Assembly (NCBI RefSeq): GCF_000024345.1
Contig: NC_013729.1
Coordinates: 2,046,001-2,110,000, forward strand
Length of the DNA stretch: 64,000 nt
From: Kribbella flavida DSM 17836
GTDB lineage: Bacteria; Actinomycetota; Actinomycetes; Propionibacteriales; Kribbellaceae
Reading direction: 5' to 3'
Both the position numbers and the translations under genes were made by a program. Under the pieces are notes generated by a model, which was given only the letters and a program-made list of their open reading frames with translations, did no database searches and was not told the DNA's origin. The stretch's first letter is position 1; each line of letters starts with the position of its first letter. Positions 17,175 through 26,397 of this stretch are shown here, piece after piece.

Positions 17175-18338
17175 GATGGAACCTCTGTGAGATCGGCGCC
17201 ACGCCGATTCCGCCGGGGTGATCCGGGCGGCCCGGAAAAGCCGGATCGTGCGCGTGCGGCGACGCCAGGAAGGAACAAGCAGGAGTGACGCTGCTGCGAG
17301 AAGCGTCGCGGTGGCGGCGGCGATGAAGCCGGCAGTGGTGGCGACCCGGTCGATCAGGAGTCCGGCGAAGGCGCTGCCAGCGGCGAAACCGCTCCAGTTG
17401 GCGGTGGTCAGGGCGGCGAACGCCTGGGAGTGCCGGGGCGGTGTGTGAGCGGCTATGAGCAGCGCTTCGACAGCGTCCGCTGGGCCAGTGGCGGCTCCGA
17501 TGAGGAAGAGCAACGCCAGGCTGAGGGCCGTGCCCGGCGCCGGACCTAGGTGAGGATGAGCAGTCCGTAGAGGCCAAGCCCGATGCCCAATTGGGTAGGC
17601 ATCGAGCCAGGCAGCGTCAGCCCGCCGTACAGGAACTGGCGGCGACGCCTCCGCAGGCCATTGCGGCGACAGCAATCCTGCGTTGGTGTCGATCGCGCCG
17701 GCGTGGGCTACGACTGACACCTGCAACGCGCCGATCGCGACCGCCCCGGCCGTGACTACCGCGAGGACGTGGAACTGGCGCCGGTTCCAGGCCGCGCCGA
17801 TGTGGACAGGGTCGGTCACGGCCTCGATGGCACGTACGGCGGATGCGCCGCGCAACCGCAGGACCCCCCCCAGGGAGATGACCGCCGTGACGATGACGGC
17901 GTACATCGGTTCGACCAGGATGACGATGCCGCCGATCGCCAAGGGGCCGAGGACGAAGACGATCTCCGCAAAGAGGCCGGACATGGCGAAGGTGGCTCTC
18001 TTGCTCTGGGGGTCGTCCACCTGGGCGAAGACCTTCTTCGCGATGCCCGCGAAGGCCGCGAACGCTGCTGTCTGTAGCGACACGGTGAACGCCAGAGTCC
18101 AGCGCGGTCCGCGGCGGTCGACCATGCGGCCCCAGACCGGTGCGGCGAAGGCCACGGTGGCGGAGTAGGCGCCGGTGACCGCGCCCGCCACGGCGTAGCC
18201 GCCGGTGGCGGTGTAAGCAGTGAGCATGAGGCCGAGGTTGATCATTCCGGCTAGCAAGTAGCAGGTGAGTAAGGCCGCCATCACCCGGGTCATCCCGGGA
18301 GCGCCTAGCGCCGCACGGTAGTTGGCCATAACGGTCAT
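17175..18338 (-). pseudogene. MFS transporter with two compensating frame changes
   Basis: An MFS-type protein of about 385 residues starts at 18338 (MTVMANYRAALGAPGMTRVM), coupled to the upstream exporter by an ATGA overlap. From about 17670 to 17550 the translation becomes hydrophilic nonsense. The +1 frame there reads a normal membrane segment (AMACGGVAAS, then YGGLTLPGSMPTQLGIGLGL) that ends at a TAG. Two small indels therefore shift and restore the frame, replacing one helix pair. The frame then continues past the expected end into the FdhA remnant and stops only at 16896. The protein is probably dead, unless these are sequencing errors. Confidence 0.6.
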
Positions 18339-19777
18339 TTGTTCTCGTCTCCGGCCACAACGTGCTCGGGCTTGACCATGGTGATCGACAGGTACGCGCC
18401 AACGAGCATGATCGCGGCGGCGACACCGAAGCCGAAGGCCCAGCCGGCCGAGCTGGCCTCGTCTCCGGTGATGGCCTTGGCTCGTGCAGTACTCGCGGCC
18501 GTCAGTACGGCCAGACCGAGTGTGCCCCCGATCTGCTGACCAGCATTGAACAGCGCGGCAGCTATCCCGCTGTCTGAAGGAGCTACACCCGCGACGGAGG
18601 CGGAGGTCAACGCCACGAAGGCCAGGCCCATCCCGACACCGGCCAGAACGAGGGGCGGAAACACGGTGCCGAGGTAGCTCGATCCAGGCGCTATACGGAT
18701 GAGCAGTGCCAGGCCGATGGCGATCAGCAAGGAACCCGCGATCGGCATCGGGCGTGGGCCCGTACGGGCGATCAGGACGCCGGCGAACCTGGCGGCGATC
18801 GCGATCGCGATCGTCAGAGGCAGGAACGCGAGCCCGATGCGGATCGGTCCATAGCCGAGCGTGCCGGCCATGAACAGGCTCAGGAAGTAGAACAGGGCAT
18901 AGATCGACGTACCGAAGATCAGGCCGACCAAGTCCGCGCCCAGGACGGTGCGGTTCCGCAGCACCCGCAGCGGAATCAGGGGAGCGGGCCGCGTCTTCTG
19001 CAACACTCCGAACGCTGTGAGGAGAACGGCGGCCAGTGCCAGCGGGACGAGGGTATGGCCTGAGTCCCAGCCGAAATCGACCGTACGGACGAGGCCGAGC
19101 ACCAACGCCACCAGCCCGCCGGTTCCGGTCACGAGGCCGGCGATGTCGAGCCGCGCGGTGGCCCGGCCGGGTGCCGCCGGTAGCAGTCGCCGGGCCGGCA
19201 CCGTGGCGGCGAGTCCGATCGGCACGTTGATCCAGAACACCCACGGCCAGGACAACCCCTGCGTCAGTAGACCGCCGAGGATGAGACCGATGGCCGTACC
19301 GCCCGCGGTGACACCTGCCCAAACGCCCAAGGCGATCGTGCGGTCTCGGCCCGCCGGGAAGACCACCAGCAGCAAGGACAGTGCGGCTGGAGCCATCACC
19401 GCCGCGCCGAATCCCTGGGCGGCGCGGGCGGCGATCAGCAGCCCCTGCGAGGCCGCGAAACCGCCGAGGAGTGACGCGGCGGTGAACACGCCGACCCCGG
19501 CAACGAACACGCGGCGCCGGCCCAGGCGGTCGGCCAACCGCCCACCCAGCAGCAAGAAGCCGCCGAAGGCCAGTGTGTACGCCGTGATCACCCACTGCAG
19601 GCTCGCCGGGGTGAAGCGCAGATCCGCGCTGATATCGGCCAGTGCCACGTTGACGATCGTGGCGTCGAGCACGATCAGGAGCTGACTGCCGGCCAGCACC
19701 ATCAGCGCAAGCCAGCGGGAACGCCGGCGCACTGCCGGTCCACCTTGCCCTCCTGAAACCTGGCGTTCCACGCTCAT
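18335..19777 (-). CDS. MFS drug transporter, 14-helix DHA2 type
   Basis: A 480-residue exporter. The motif LDATIVNVALADI in helix 1, ADRLGRRRVFVAG between helices 2 and 3, and WPWVFWINVPIG are diagnostic of the DHA2 (EmrB/QacA) family. The ATG at 19777 lies 28 nt downstream of a well-formed promoter whose spacer holds a palindrome. It overlaps the following degraded MFS gene by 4 nt. The divergent TetR gene is the obvious local repressor, but the palindrome looks more like a zinc-uptake-regulator (Zur) box. Confidence 0.92.
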   Translation of the reverse strand: MSVERQVSGGQGGPAVRRRSRWLALMVLAGSQLLIVLDATIVNVALADISADLRFTPASLQWVITAYTLAFGGFLLLGGRLADRLGRRRVFVAGVGVFTAASLLGGFAASQGLLIAARAAQGFGAAVMAPAALSLLLVVFPAGRDRTIALGVWAGVTAGGTAIGLILGGLLTQGLSWPWVFWINVPIGLAATVPARRLLPAAPGRATARLDIAGLVTGTGGLVALVLGLVRTVDFGWDSGHTLVPLALAAVLLTAFGVLQKTRPAPLIPLRVLRNRTVLGADLVGLIFGTSIYALFYFLSLFMAGTLGYGPIRIGLAFLPLTIAIAIAARFAGVLIARTGPRPMPIAGSLLIAIGLALLIRIAPGSSYLGTVFPPLVLAGVGMGLAFVALTSASVAGVAPSDSGIAAALFNAGQQIGGTLGLAVLTAASTARAKAITGDEASSAGWAFGFGVAAAIMLVGAYLSITMVKPEHVVAGDENK

Positions 19778-19804
19778 CTGGCCTCCGTTGCTCGTGACTC
19801 AACG

Positions 19805-19833
19805 ACCGTAGAGTGAAAACGATTTTCAGTCAA
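19805..19833 (-). promoter_or_regulatory. Promoter of the DHA2 exporter
   Basis: Read on the minus strand, TTGACT (19833-19828) and TACGGT (19810-19805) are 17 nt apart. The spacer contains almost nothing except a 15-nt palindrome, so a bound repressor would block RNA polymerase directly. Confidence 0.6.
19814..19828. promoter_or_regulatory. Zur-box-like palindromic operator
   Basis: TGAAAACGATTTTCA matches the actinobacterial Zur-box form TGAAAATGATTTTCA at 14 of 15 positions and sits between the -35 and -10 of the exporter promoter, 24 nt from the tetR start. It could instead be the TetR operator; sequence alone cannot decide. Confidence 0.55.
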
Positions 19834-19851
19834 CATGTGTAGAGTGAGCGC

Positions 19852-20478
19852 ATGGAGAACGGCATGACCGTGGCCGCCGATGGCACTGGCGAGAAATCGG
19901 AGAAGCGGCTGTCCCGGGATCAGCGACGCGAGCGGACTGCCGTGGCGATTCTGGCCGCCGCGCGGCGGCTGTTCGCCGAGCATGGCTACGACCGGACGAC
20001 GATCCGGACGGTCGCCGCCGAAGTGGGGGTGGATCCGGCGCTGGTGATGCAGCATTTCGGCGCAAAGGAGAGGCTTTTCGCGGCCGCGGTGGAGTCGACC
20101 GTGGATGTTTCGAGTCTCGTTCACGCGACGACGCAGGAGTTGCCCGCGGTGGCGTTGCGACACGTTTTCGAGGGGTTCGAGGATGTGGAGAGCCGGTCCA
20201 GTGCGGAGGCGTTGCTGAGGAACTGCCTGACGCATCCGGAGGCGATGGCGTTGTTGCGCGATGACGTGATGGGCCAGACCCAGGCGGCGGTCGCCGCCAC
20301 GATCGGTGGCGACGACGCCGAGCTACGTGCAGCCGTCCTGAACGCCTGCACGCTCGGGATCACCCTGGCCCGCTACCTGTTGGAGGTCCCGGCTCTGGCC
20401 GATGCCGGTCGCGATGACCTCCACCGTGTCCTCGGCCCCGCCCTGCAGGCGATAGTGACCCCGGTGTCAGAGGTTTGA
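19852..20478 (+). CDS. TetR-family transcriptional regulator
   Basis: A 208-residue regulator. The N-terminal helix-turn-helix (about residues 25-72: AVAILAAARRLFAEHGYDRT, then TIRTVAAEVGVDPALVMQHF) is typical, with the C-terminal ligand domain of the TetR_C type often found with DHA2 exporters. A downstream ATG at 19864 is an alternative start. It is divergent from the exporter pair, 74 nt away, and probably represses both directions. Confidence 0.9.
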   Translation: MENGMTVAADGTGEKSEKRLSRDQRRERTAVAILAAARRLFAEHGYDRTTIRTVAAEVGVDPALVMQHFGAKERLFAAAVESTVDVSSLVHATTQELPAVALRHVFEGFEDVESRSSAEALLRNCLTHPEAMALLRDDVMGQTQAAVAATIGGDDAELRAAVLNACTLGITLARYLLEVPALADAGRDDLHRVLGPALQAIVTPVSEV

Positions 20479-20646
20479 CCTCACCTGGTGGGCCAGCTCA
20501 GCATCGGTCTCGGTGAGCGCAGCAAGACGGCGGACGGCAGTAGGCCGAAGAGTGCGTTCCGCGCCCAGACCGTCGATGGCGTTCCGGATTGGGCGACTCT
20601 GCCGACAAGGCGGACTGGCGAGCAACAGCGGCGACGTCGGACACGG

Positions 20647-21306
20647 TCACAACGGCAGTTGGCCCGTTTGCCACGCCCAAGCGGCGATGCCGACCCGGCT
20701 GCGAGCGGACAGTTTTCGCTGGATGTTGGCCACGTGGGTTTTCACCGTGCCGACCGAGATGAACAGTTCGGTGGCGATCTCGGCGTTGCTGAGGCCGCGG
20801 CCGACCAGCATCGTGATCTCCCGTTCGCGGTCAGTCAGGGCCGCCTTGTCCGGTAACGGGCCACTGCGCCGGTGCCGCAGTTGCTCGAGGAGGCGCACGG
20901 TGACCTGTGGGCTGATCAGGGTGTCGCCGCTGACGGCCGCGCGTACCGCTTCGACCAGCAGGTTCGGCCCTGATCGCTTCAGTAGGAAGCCGCTGGCTCC
21001 GTGCTGCAGCGCAGTATGGACGTACTCGTCCACCTCGAACGTCGTGATCACAATGACTTTGACCGGCACGCCGAAGGTCGCGGCGGTGACCTGCCGGGTC
21101 AGTTCCAGGCCATCGACGTGAGGCATCCTGATGTCTGTCAGGACGATATCGGGACGGTGGGTCCGGATCGCTCGCAAAGCCTCCGCGCCGTCGGCGGCTT
21201 CGGCCACCACCTGCATGTCTGGTTGCGAGTCCAGGATCAGCCTGAACCCGATGCGGACCCGTTCCTGATCGTCGGCGATGAGAATTCTCGTCCTGCCCTC
21301 AGCCAC
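20647..21306 (-). CDS. NarL/LuxR-family response regulator
   Basis: A 219-residue response regulator. The receiver domain (residues 7-125) has the acidic pair in IADDQE, phospho-acceptor D in VLTDIRMP and K in FLLKRSG. The C-terminal LuxR helix-turn-helix (about 155-215) contains LTDREREITMLVGRGLSNAEI. The GTG start overlaps the histidine kinase stop by 8 nt, so the pair is coupled. Targets probably include the divergent membrane-protein operon at 22646-24096. Confidence 0.93.
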   Translation of the reverse strand: MAEGRTRILIADDQERVRIGFRLILDSQPDMQVVAEAADGAEALRAIRTHRPDIVLTDIRMPHVDGLELTRQVTAATFGVPVKVIVITTFEVDEYVHTALQHGASGFLLKRSGPNLLVEAVRAAVSGDTLISPQVTVRLLEQLRHRRSGPLPDKAALTDREREITMLVGRGLSNAEIATELFISVGTVKTHVANIQRKLSARSRVGIAAWAWQTGQLPL

Positions 21307-22483
21307 GGCGACCGTCCAGGGGAAAGCGAGCCAGGACCCGCCAGCTGGTAGGACTCACGAAACCGGCTTCGACGACTCCGCCCAGCAATTCGGCCCGCTG
21401 GCTGAGTCCGGCGAGGCCGGCGCCTCCCCGAGCACGAGTCAGGCGCTGCTCCGGAGCCGGAACTGATTCATTGGTCACCTCGACGAGAATGGCCGAGCCG
21501 CCCGGGTCGCAGCGCACTTCGCGCAGCGTCACCAGGGCGCGGCTCGCAGCAGGGGCGTGGCGGCGGATGTTGGTCAGCGCCTCGGCGACCAGGCGGAAGA
21601 TCGTCGTTCCGATCTCCGGTTCGACACTGCGGTGCAGGACGGTGCCACCTTCCAGCTGTGTCGGCGTCGTACCGGTCTCGTTGAAGCGCTGCACCAGTGC
21701 GGGCACGTCGTGCAGACCGGGGACCGGACGGGCCGCCGACTCCACTGGCGCGGCGCCGACGGGAGCCGAGGGTCCGAACAGGGTCGCGATCACCCGGTCC
21801 AGCGTCGCCAAGGCGTGCGTGGCATCGGCCGCGATGTTCGTCAACGTTTCCCGGTGATCGCTCGCGGACTCGTTGTCGATGGTCAACGCCGCCTGCGCCT
21901 GGACGAGGATGCCGGTCAGATCGTGACCAAGGTAGTCATGCAGGTCCTTGGCGATTTCCTCCCGTTGCGTGCGGCGAAGTTCCTCATGCTGCTTCCGTCG
22001 GACCTGGCCCTGGTGCCTGACGACCGCCGCGGCGCCGCCGACGACACCGGCAACAACCAGGCCGAACAGGGCTGTGCCGACGGCCTGCGCGAAGGACGAC
22101 ACCTCCGCGAGCCGGAGGATCAGTACTGAGGTGGCCACGGCCGCGGCGACGCCACACCCCACTGCGTGCCAAGCTGTTGGCAATCGGGCGGCCGCCACGA
22201 TGAGCGCCAGCAGACCGATCGCTTCGGCGACTGCGACCGCACCGGCTGACGAATCGGCCGGGCGCGGATAGAAGATCGTGATCAGGATGGAACTTGAAGC
22301 GGCCAGGACGACGACCAGCCCGCCGGCGGTCGCGCGGGACCGGAACGTCGCCACGACGAGCGCCGCGGTGAGCGTGATGGCGGCACCTAGAGCGCTGAGC
22401 GGATCCACCCAGCTGGCGATGGCCGCCCCGACCACACTCGGAGCGAGAACGATGCCCGTGAGTGCCGGTCGACGATCCTGCAT
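21299..22483 (-). CDS. NarL-type sensor histidine kinase
   Basis: A 394-residue kinase with a membrane-embedded sensor of about six hydrophobic helices (residues 1-165), then a HisKA_3 dimerisation domain with the phospho-accepting histidine in EIAKDLHDYLGHDLTGI. An ATPase domain follows (about 290-390) with LVAEALTNIRRHAPA and GGAGLAGLSQRAELLGG. No extracellular domain is present, so the signal is sensed in or at the membrane. It starts 162 nt from the divergent membrane-protein operon. Confidence 0.93.
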   Translation of the reverse strand: MQDRRPALTGIVLAPSVVGAAIASWVDPLSALGAAITLTAALVVATFRSRATAGGLVVVLAASSSILITIFYPRPADSSAGAVAVAEAIGLLALIVAAARLPTAWHAVGCGVAAAVATSVLILRLAEVSSFAQAVGTALFGLVVAGVVGGAAAVVRHQGQVRRKQHEELRRTQREEIAKDLHDYLGHDLTGILVQAQAALTIDNESASDHRETLTNIAADATHALATLDRVIATLFGPSAPVGAAPVESAARPVPGLHDVPALVQRFNETGTTPTQLEGGTVLHRSVEPEIGTTIFRLVAEALTNIRRHAPAASRALVTLREVRCDPGGSAILVEVTNESVPAPEQRLTRARGGAGLAGLSQRAELLGGVVEAGFVSPTSWRVLARFPLDGRRG

Positions 22484-22645
22484 GGCCTCAGTCTAGGCAG
22501 GCCGAGTCGGCACCGGATCCCTCCAAAGACTGAGCTGTGGAACAGAAATCCGCGCGCGATCTCTGTCCATCGGTGGATGTGGTGGTGGCCCTGCGAGACC
22601 AGGCTGTACGGCGTACCTCGACACCATGGAAGACCGGAGTTCGCC

Positions 22646-23071
22646 ATGACCACTACCGATTCGCGCAGTTCAAGAGCTGCTGTGGCTCCATCCAAGCTGA
22701 CCGGCTACGTCGCCGCCACGATGGCGGCAGGGCTAGGTCTCACTCATCTCACGATCTATACGGTCGGCTACCTCTCCGCCGATGATGTGGCCTTCAGCAC
22801 CTATCTGTTCAGCGGTGTCGCCGTGACTGCTGTGGCGCTGTTGTTCGCCGCCGCCGCGGCGCTTTCGGCCCGCGAGGTGCGCCGGATGCGTCGCACCCTC
22901 CGGGTGATGTGCTGGATCGCTGCCGTGGTGCTCAGCCTGCAGGCGGTCGCGATCGCCGTCGGGGAACCCAGCTTGCTGATCGAGCCCGCTGGACCGGGCC
23001 CATGGTCGCTCGTCGGCGGGCCCGCCTTCGCGATCTTCGCCTGGCGTGCACGGACGCGGGCGACAGCGTGA
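22646..23071 (+). CDS. Small four-helix membrane protein, unknown
   Basis: A 141-residue protein with four predicted membrane helices: TGYVAATMAAGLGLTHLTIY, an AVTAVALLFAAAAAL segment, CWIAAVVLSLQAVAIAV and a C-terminal LVGGPAFAIFAW. The ATG at 22646 has a GGAG ribosome-binding site 6 nt upstream. No family is recognised. It overlaps the next gene by 4 nt (GTGA) and is divergent from the NarL-type two-component system, which likely controls it. Confidence 0.75.
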   Translation: MTTTDSRSSRAAVAPSKLTGYVAATMAAGLGLTHLTIYTVGYLSADDVAFSTYLFSGVAVTAVALLFAAAAALSAREVRRMRRTLRVMCWIAAVVLSLQAVAIAVGEPSLLIEPAGPGPWSLVGGPAFAIFAWRARTRATA

Positions 23072-24096
23072 CGCAGTGGAGCAATCTGACCACCTCCTGG
23101 TGGTGGGCGGTCGCTGGCTGGAGCTTCTGCTACCTCGTTCTGGGTGTCAACTGGGCACTAGGTGGTCCGGGCTACCCGCTGGAGGACGCGTACGCGGCAC
23201 GCACGTCCGGCGCAGTGCTCGTGGGCCCGCCCAGCGAAGCGATGGGTGTCGTGATCGCCTGCTTGGCTGGTGCCGTCTTGGCGGCTGCTCTCACCGCGGT
23301 GCCGTCCGCTCGAAGCCGATGGCAGCCGCGGTTCGGTCTGGTGGTGGCGGTCCTGCTGGTGCTGACCGTTCCGGACGCACGCCTCCTCGTCGCCTTGATC
23401 AACCTTCCGATCGGCAACACCAGCCGGGTGTCGGATGCGGTGCTGCACCAGGTCTGGGTTCTGCTCGGAGCCCTTCTCTTGTGGAGAGCGGCAGCACCTA
23501 GAAGGTCGCCACGCTCGCTGCCTGCCGCTGACAGCAACTGGCGGCCAATGGGATGGCAGCGGCGAATCTGGATCGCTGCCGTGGTGCTCCCCCTGGTCTA
23601 CGCCGCTCGGCAGCTGGCTTGGGCCGCTGGGGTGTACGTCGGCGTGACGGACGAGTTCATCGAGCCATACACCGCGCCCGGCGCCCGGCTGACAGAACTG
23701 GTGTTGGCGGCGGCGACGATTCTTGGTGCCGTCCTCACGACCGGCCTCGGTCGACGCTGGGGCAGTCAGGCGCCCCGGTGGATTCCACTGGTAGGGGGCC
23801 GGGAAATACCGGTGCTGCTTGCGGTGATCCCCGGGATGGTGATCGCGGTGATCCTTTCGGCCGCAGGGTTGTCGATCTACCGCGGACTTCTCGCGATGGC
23901 TCTTGGGCTCACTCCGGTCGAGCCCAGTGCCGCCATGGAGAACTGGGCCGTTTGGCTGCCGACGCTCTGCTGGCTTCCGTGGGGCATCACCTTGGGCTTG
24001 GCCACAGCGGACTACAGGCGACGAAGGATCGGCACGAAGCGAGATCCAGCTTCTCGAACCCCCGCTGCAGGACGAGACTTCCGGGGCTCGCCCTGA
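23068..24096 (+). CDS. Polytopic membrane protein, unknown
   Basis: A 342-residue protein with roughly eight membrane helices, starting with GTG at 23068 and coupled to the preceding gene. Recognisable features are limited to hydrophobic segments such as WWWAVAGWSFCYLVLGVNWA and IPVLLAVIPGMVIAVILSAA and a basic C-terminal tail (DYRRRRIGTKRD). No family is recognised. The pair probably forms a membrane complex that is regulated by, or signals to, the adjacent kinase; this is inference from arrangement. Confidence 0.72.
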   Translation: MTQWSNLTTSWWWAVAGWSFCYLVLGVNWALGGPGYPLEDAYAARTSGAVLVGPPSEAMGVVIACLAGAVLAAALTAVPSARSRWQPRFGLVVAVLLVLTVPDARLLVALINLPIGNTSRVSDAVLHQVWVLLGALLLWRAAAPRRSPRSLPAADSNWRPMGWQRRIWIAAVVLPLVYAARQLAWAAGVYVGVTDEFIEPYTAPGARLTELVLAAATILGAVLTTGLGRRWGSQAPRWIPLVGGREIPVLLAVIPGMVIAVILSAAGLSIYRGLLAMALGLTPVEPSAAMENWAVWLPTLCWLPWGITLGLATADYRRRRIGTKRDPASRTPAAGRDFRGSP

Positions 24097-24141
24097 ATCG
24101 CTGCGATCCGTACGGTGCCGGATAGCTGAGTCGAAGGCGCC

Positions 24142-24963
24142 CTAGTAGCCGACCGCGTCGATTCTTGCCACGAGTGGCTCGAGGTCCGCGATCAGCTGGT
24201 CGAGCTCCCGCGGCTGGAGGCTGTCGTACGCGGGGGCGGCGAGGGCGTCGGTGAGCGACTCGATACGGTCCTTGGTCTGCCGGCCGGCGGCGGTGAAGGC
24301 AGCGGAGGAGTCGACGAGTCCGCGAGCGCGCAGACCGTTGACCACCTTGGCCAGCTCGTCCGGCGTGAGGGGGTTCAGCCTGCCGTACTCCTCGGGCGTC
24401 ATGCCTTGGGAGATCGCGTGCAGCACGTGAGCTTCCTGGCCGTCGATGCCGGCGGCAACCAGAGCGGTGAGATGGCCGTCGCCGCGGTGCTCGCGCAGCA
24501 AGGTCGCTGCGTGCCAGAGCCGGGCGACCGGTTCGTCGGGGACGGGGAGCGACCGCAGGGCGGCGTACAGGATCCGCCCCTGCATCGGTGCGGTGACCGC
24601 CGCTCGGGTGGCCAGGTCGGCGGCGCGGGCGAGTCCTGGGCCGTCGGCCAGGTCGCCGAGGATGCGCCGCAACGCGGCGGCGCTGCCGTCTCGGCGGGCG
24701 GCGAGTGCGGCCTCGGGGGTGGCGACCTCCCAGACGCCCGGAATGCACCGGGCGACCTCGCCGGGCGCGAAGTTGTAGAAGAGCGCATCGACCACCTCGG
24801 CCGGCACCCGCCCCAGCGGCGCCGACCGACCGGCGAAGTACCCGGGCCAGTAGTCCTCGTACCCGAGCGCCTGGAGCGCCTCGGTCGGCTCGTCGGAGAA
24901 GTAGGTCACCAAGTGGATCGGTTCCAGCAACTGCTGACACAGGCGGCGCGCGACAGATCCCAT
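24142..24963 (-). CDS. SCO6745-family protein
   Basis: A 273-residue soluble protein matching the actinobacterial SCO6745 family as I know it: an N-terminal LLEPIHLVTYFSDEP followed by ALGYEDYWPGYFAGRSAPLG, a central DGHLTALVAAGIDGQEAHVLHAI, and a C-terminal winged-helix-like segment (LVDSSAAFTAAGRQTKDRIE). The C-terminal third resembles MarR-like DNA-binding sequence, but no function is established. It is transcribed alone, convergent with the membrane-protein operon. Confidence 0.8.
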   Translation of the reverse strand: MGSVARRLCQQLLEPIHLVTYFSDEPTEALQALGYEDYWPGYFAGRSAPLGRVPAEVVDALFYNFAPGEVARCIPGVWEVATPEAALAARRDGSAAALRRILGDLADGPGLARAADLATRAAVTAPMQGRILYAALRSLPVPDEPVARLWHAATLLREHRGDGHLTALVAAGIDGQEAHVLHAISQGMTPEEYGRLNPLTPDELAKVVNGLRARGLVDSSAAFTAAGRQTKDRIESLTDALAAPAYDSLQPRELDQLIADLEPLVARIDAVGY

Positions 24964-25065
24964 CCGAACGTCCTCCGAAAGGTCGGTGGGGCCCGGCCCG
25001 GTGCTCGGCCCCTCACTCCGACTACGAACGGGCCCGACCTCTTTCGACAGGTCCCCGAACGCCGA

Positions 25066-25419
25066 TCAGTCTGCGACGTGATGCCCGGCCTTCCGCAGCG
25101 CGGCGACCGCCTCATCCCGCCGGTCCGCCGGCACCAGGACGAGGTCCGCCGCGTACGTGGAAGCCACGAACACCGAGATGCCCGCCTCCTTCAGCGGAAC
25201 CAGGAGTGCGCTCAGCATCCCCGGTACGTCGAGCTCGTGCGCGGTGTCGCCACTGTAGAAGGCGATCCACCCGGAGCCGGGCCTGACCACGGTCAATCCG
25301 TCAGGGCTCCGGACCAACGCCAACCAGTCGACACCAGCGGGTACTTCGTCGCCTGCGGGGTGGTGCTCGATCTGATAAGGCTCCGGCAGTATCCGCAGGC
25401 GTTGCTGTGCATCAGTCAC
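25066..25419 (-). CDS. ACT-domain protein
   Basis: A 117-residue protein made almost entirely of two ACT-like ligand-binding folds. The middle segment (SGDTAHELDVPGMLSALLVP followed by LKEAGISVFVASTYAADLVL) is typical of the small actinobacterial ACT proteins related to aspartate-kinase sensor domains. It has no enzyme domain, so it probably binds an amino acid or related ligand and acts through a partner. No partner is evident in the neighbourhood. Confidence 0.8.
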   Translation of the reverse strand: MTDAQQRLRILPEPYQIEHHPAGDEVPAGVDWLALVRSPDGLTVVRPGSGWIAFYSGDTAHELDVPGMLSALLVPLKEAGISVFVASTYAADLVLVPADRRDEAVAALRKAGHHVAD

Positions 25420-25477
25420 ACCAAGAGCCTAGTGAGACCGGGACCGTTGCGGTCCCCGACCTCGTACTGCGAGGTGG

Positions 25478-26341
25478 TCAGTTCAGGGTGGGGATCCACT
25501 CCGCCAGCGCCTCCTGGATCTCTGCCGGTGAATCCTCCGGCAGGAAGTGGGAGCCGGCGACCGTCACCTCCTGCTGACCCGGCCAGCCGCGGCACAGGTC
25601 GCGGAGCGGGCCGGTGAGCAGCGCGCCCGGCGAACCGTTGACGAACAACTTCGGCACGGCGCTGGTCGCCATCCAGCGCGCGTTGGCGCCGACGAGCTCG
25701 TGCACGTCGGCGGGTTCACCGTCGATCGGGATCTCGCGGGCCCAGGTGAGCATCGGCCGGCGTGACTCGCCGGCCTCGAGGTACGGACGCCGGTACGCGG
25801 CCAGATCCTCGTCGTCCAGGGGCCGCAACGTGCCGGCCTGCAGGATCTGCTCGATGAAGATGTTCTCCACCAGAACCAGCCGCTCGCCGGCCTCGCTTCG
25901 CAAGGGCCTGAAGACGTCCGGGCTGGGCGCGTTGGGGCTGTCCCAGGCGACCGGCGCGACGAGCGTCTCGAGATAGGCGACGCCCGCGACTTCGTCCGGA
26001 TGACGACGGGCCCAGTCGGTGGCGAGCACGCCGCCCCAGTCGTGCCCGACCAGCACGACCGGCTGGTCCAGCCGCAAGCTGTGCAGGAACGCGTCGAAGT
26101 ACCGCTGATGCGTGGTGAACCGGTACCGCCGCGGATCGGTGCCGGACACCGGGTCGGAGGCGCCCATGCCGGGCAGGTCGACCGCAAGACAACGCCCGAG
26201 GCGTGAGCTCATCACGTTGCGCCACAGGTACGACGAGGTCGGATTGCCATGGACGAACACCACCGGACGGCCTTCACCCACCGTCCGGCAACCGAGTCTG
26301 AGATCCAGCACCGGCATCAACTGAGGCGTCTCAGCAGTCAT
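25478..26341 (-). CDS. dhaA: Haloalkane dehalogenase
   Basis: A 287-residue alpha/beta hydrolase with the haloalkane dehalogenase signature set. Halide-stabilising N33 lies in HGNPTSSYLWRN, nucleophile D101 and W102 in VGHDWGG, the catalytic acid is probably E125 in AYLETLVAP, and H265 in SHFLPEDSP. This acid position is that of the DhaA/LinB subfamily (HLD-II). It would hydrolyse carbon-halogen bonds of short haloalkanes to alcohols. The normal length is about 295 residues. The adjacent exporter is a separate unit on the same strand. Confidence 0.88.
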   Translation of the reverse strand: MTAETPQLMPVLDLRLGCRTVGEGRPVVFVHGNPTSSYLWRNVMSSRLGRCLAVDLPGMGASDPVSGTDPRRYRFTTHQRYFDAFLHSLRLDQPVVLVGHDWGGVLATDWARRHPDEVAGVAYLETLVAPVAWDSPNAPSPDVFRPLRSEAGERLVLVENIFIEQILQAGTLRPLDDEDLAAYRRPYLEAGESRRPMLTWAREIPIDGEPADVHELVGANARWMATSAVPKLFVNGSPGALLTGPLRDLCRGWPGQQEVTVAGSHFLPEDSPAEIQEALAEWIPTLN

Positions 26342-26397
26342 GCGGCATTGTCTCCACGCGAACCGGCCACCGAGCAGCGGACTGGGACAACTCCACG

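Noticed and set aside
16896-19802. One very long minus-strand frame of 968 codons
   Set aside because: It starts out of frame inside the DHA2 exporter gene, then enters the second MFS gene and ends in the FdhA remnant. It is not one protein.
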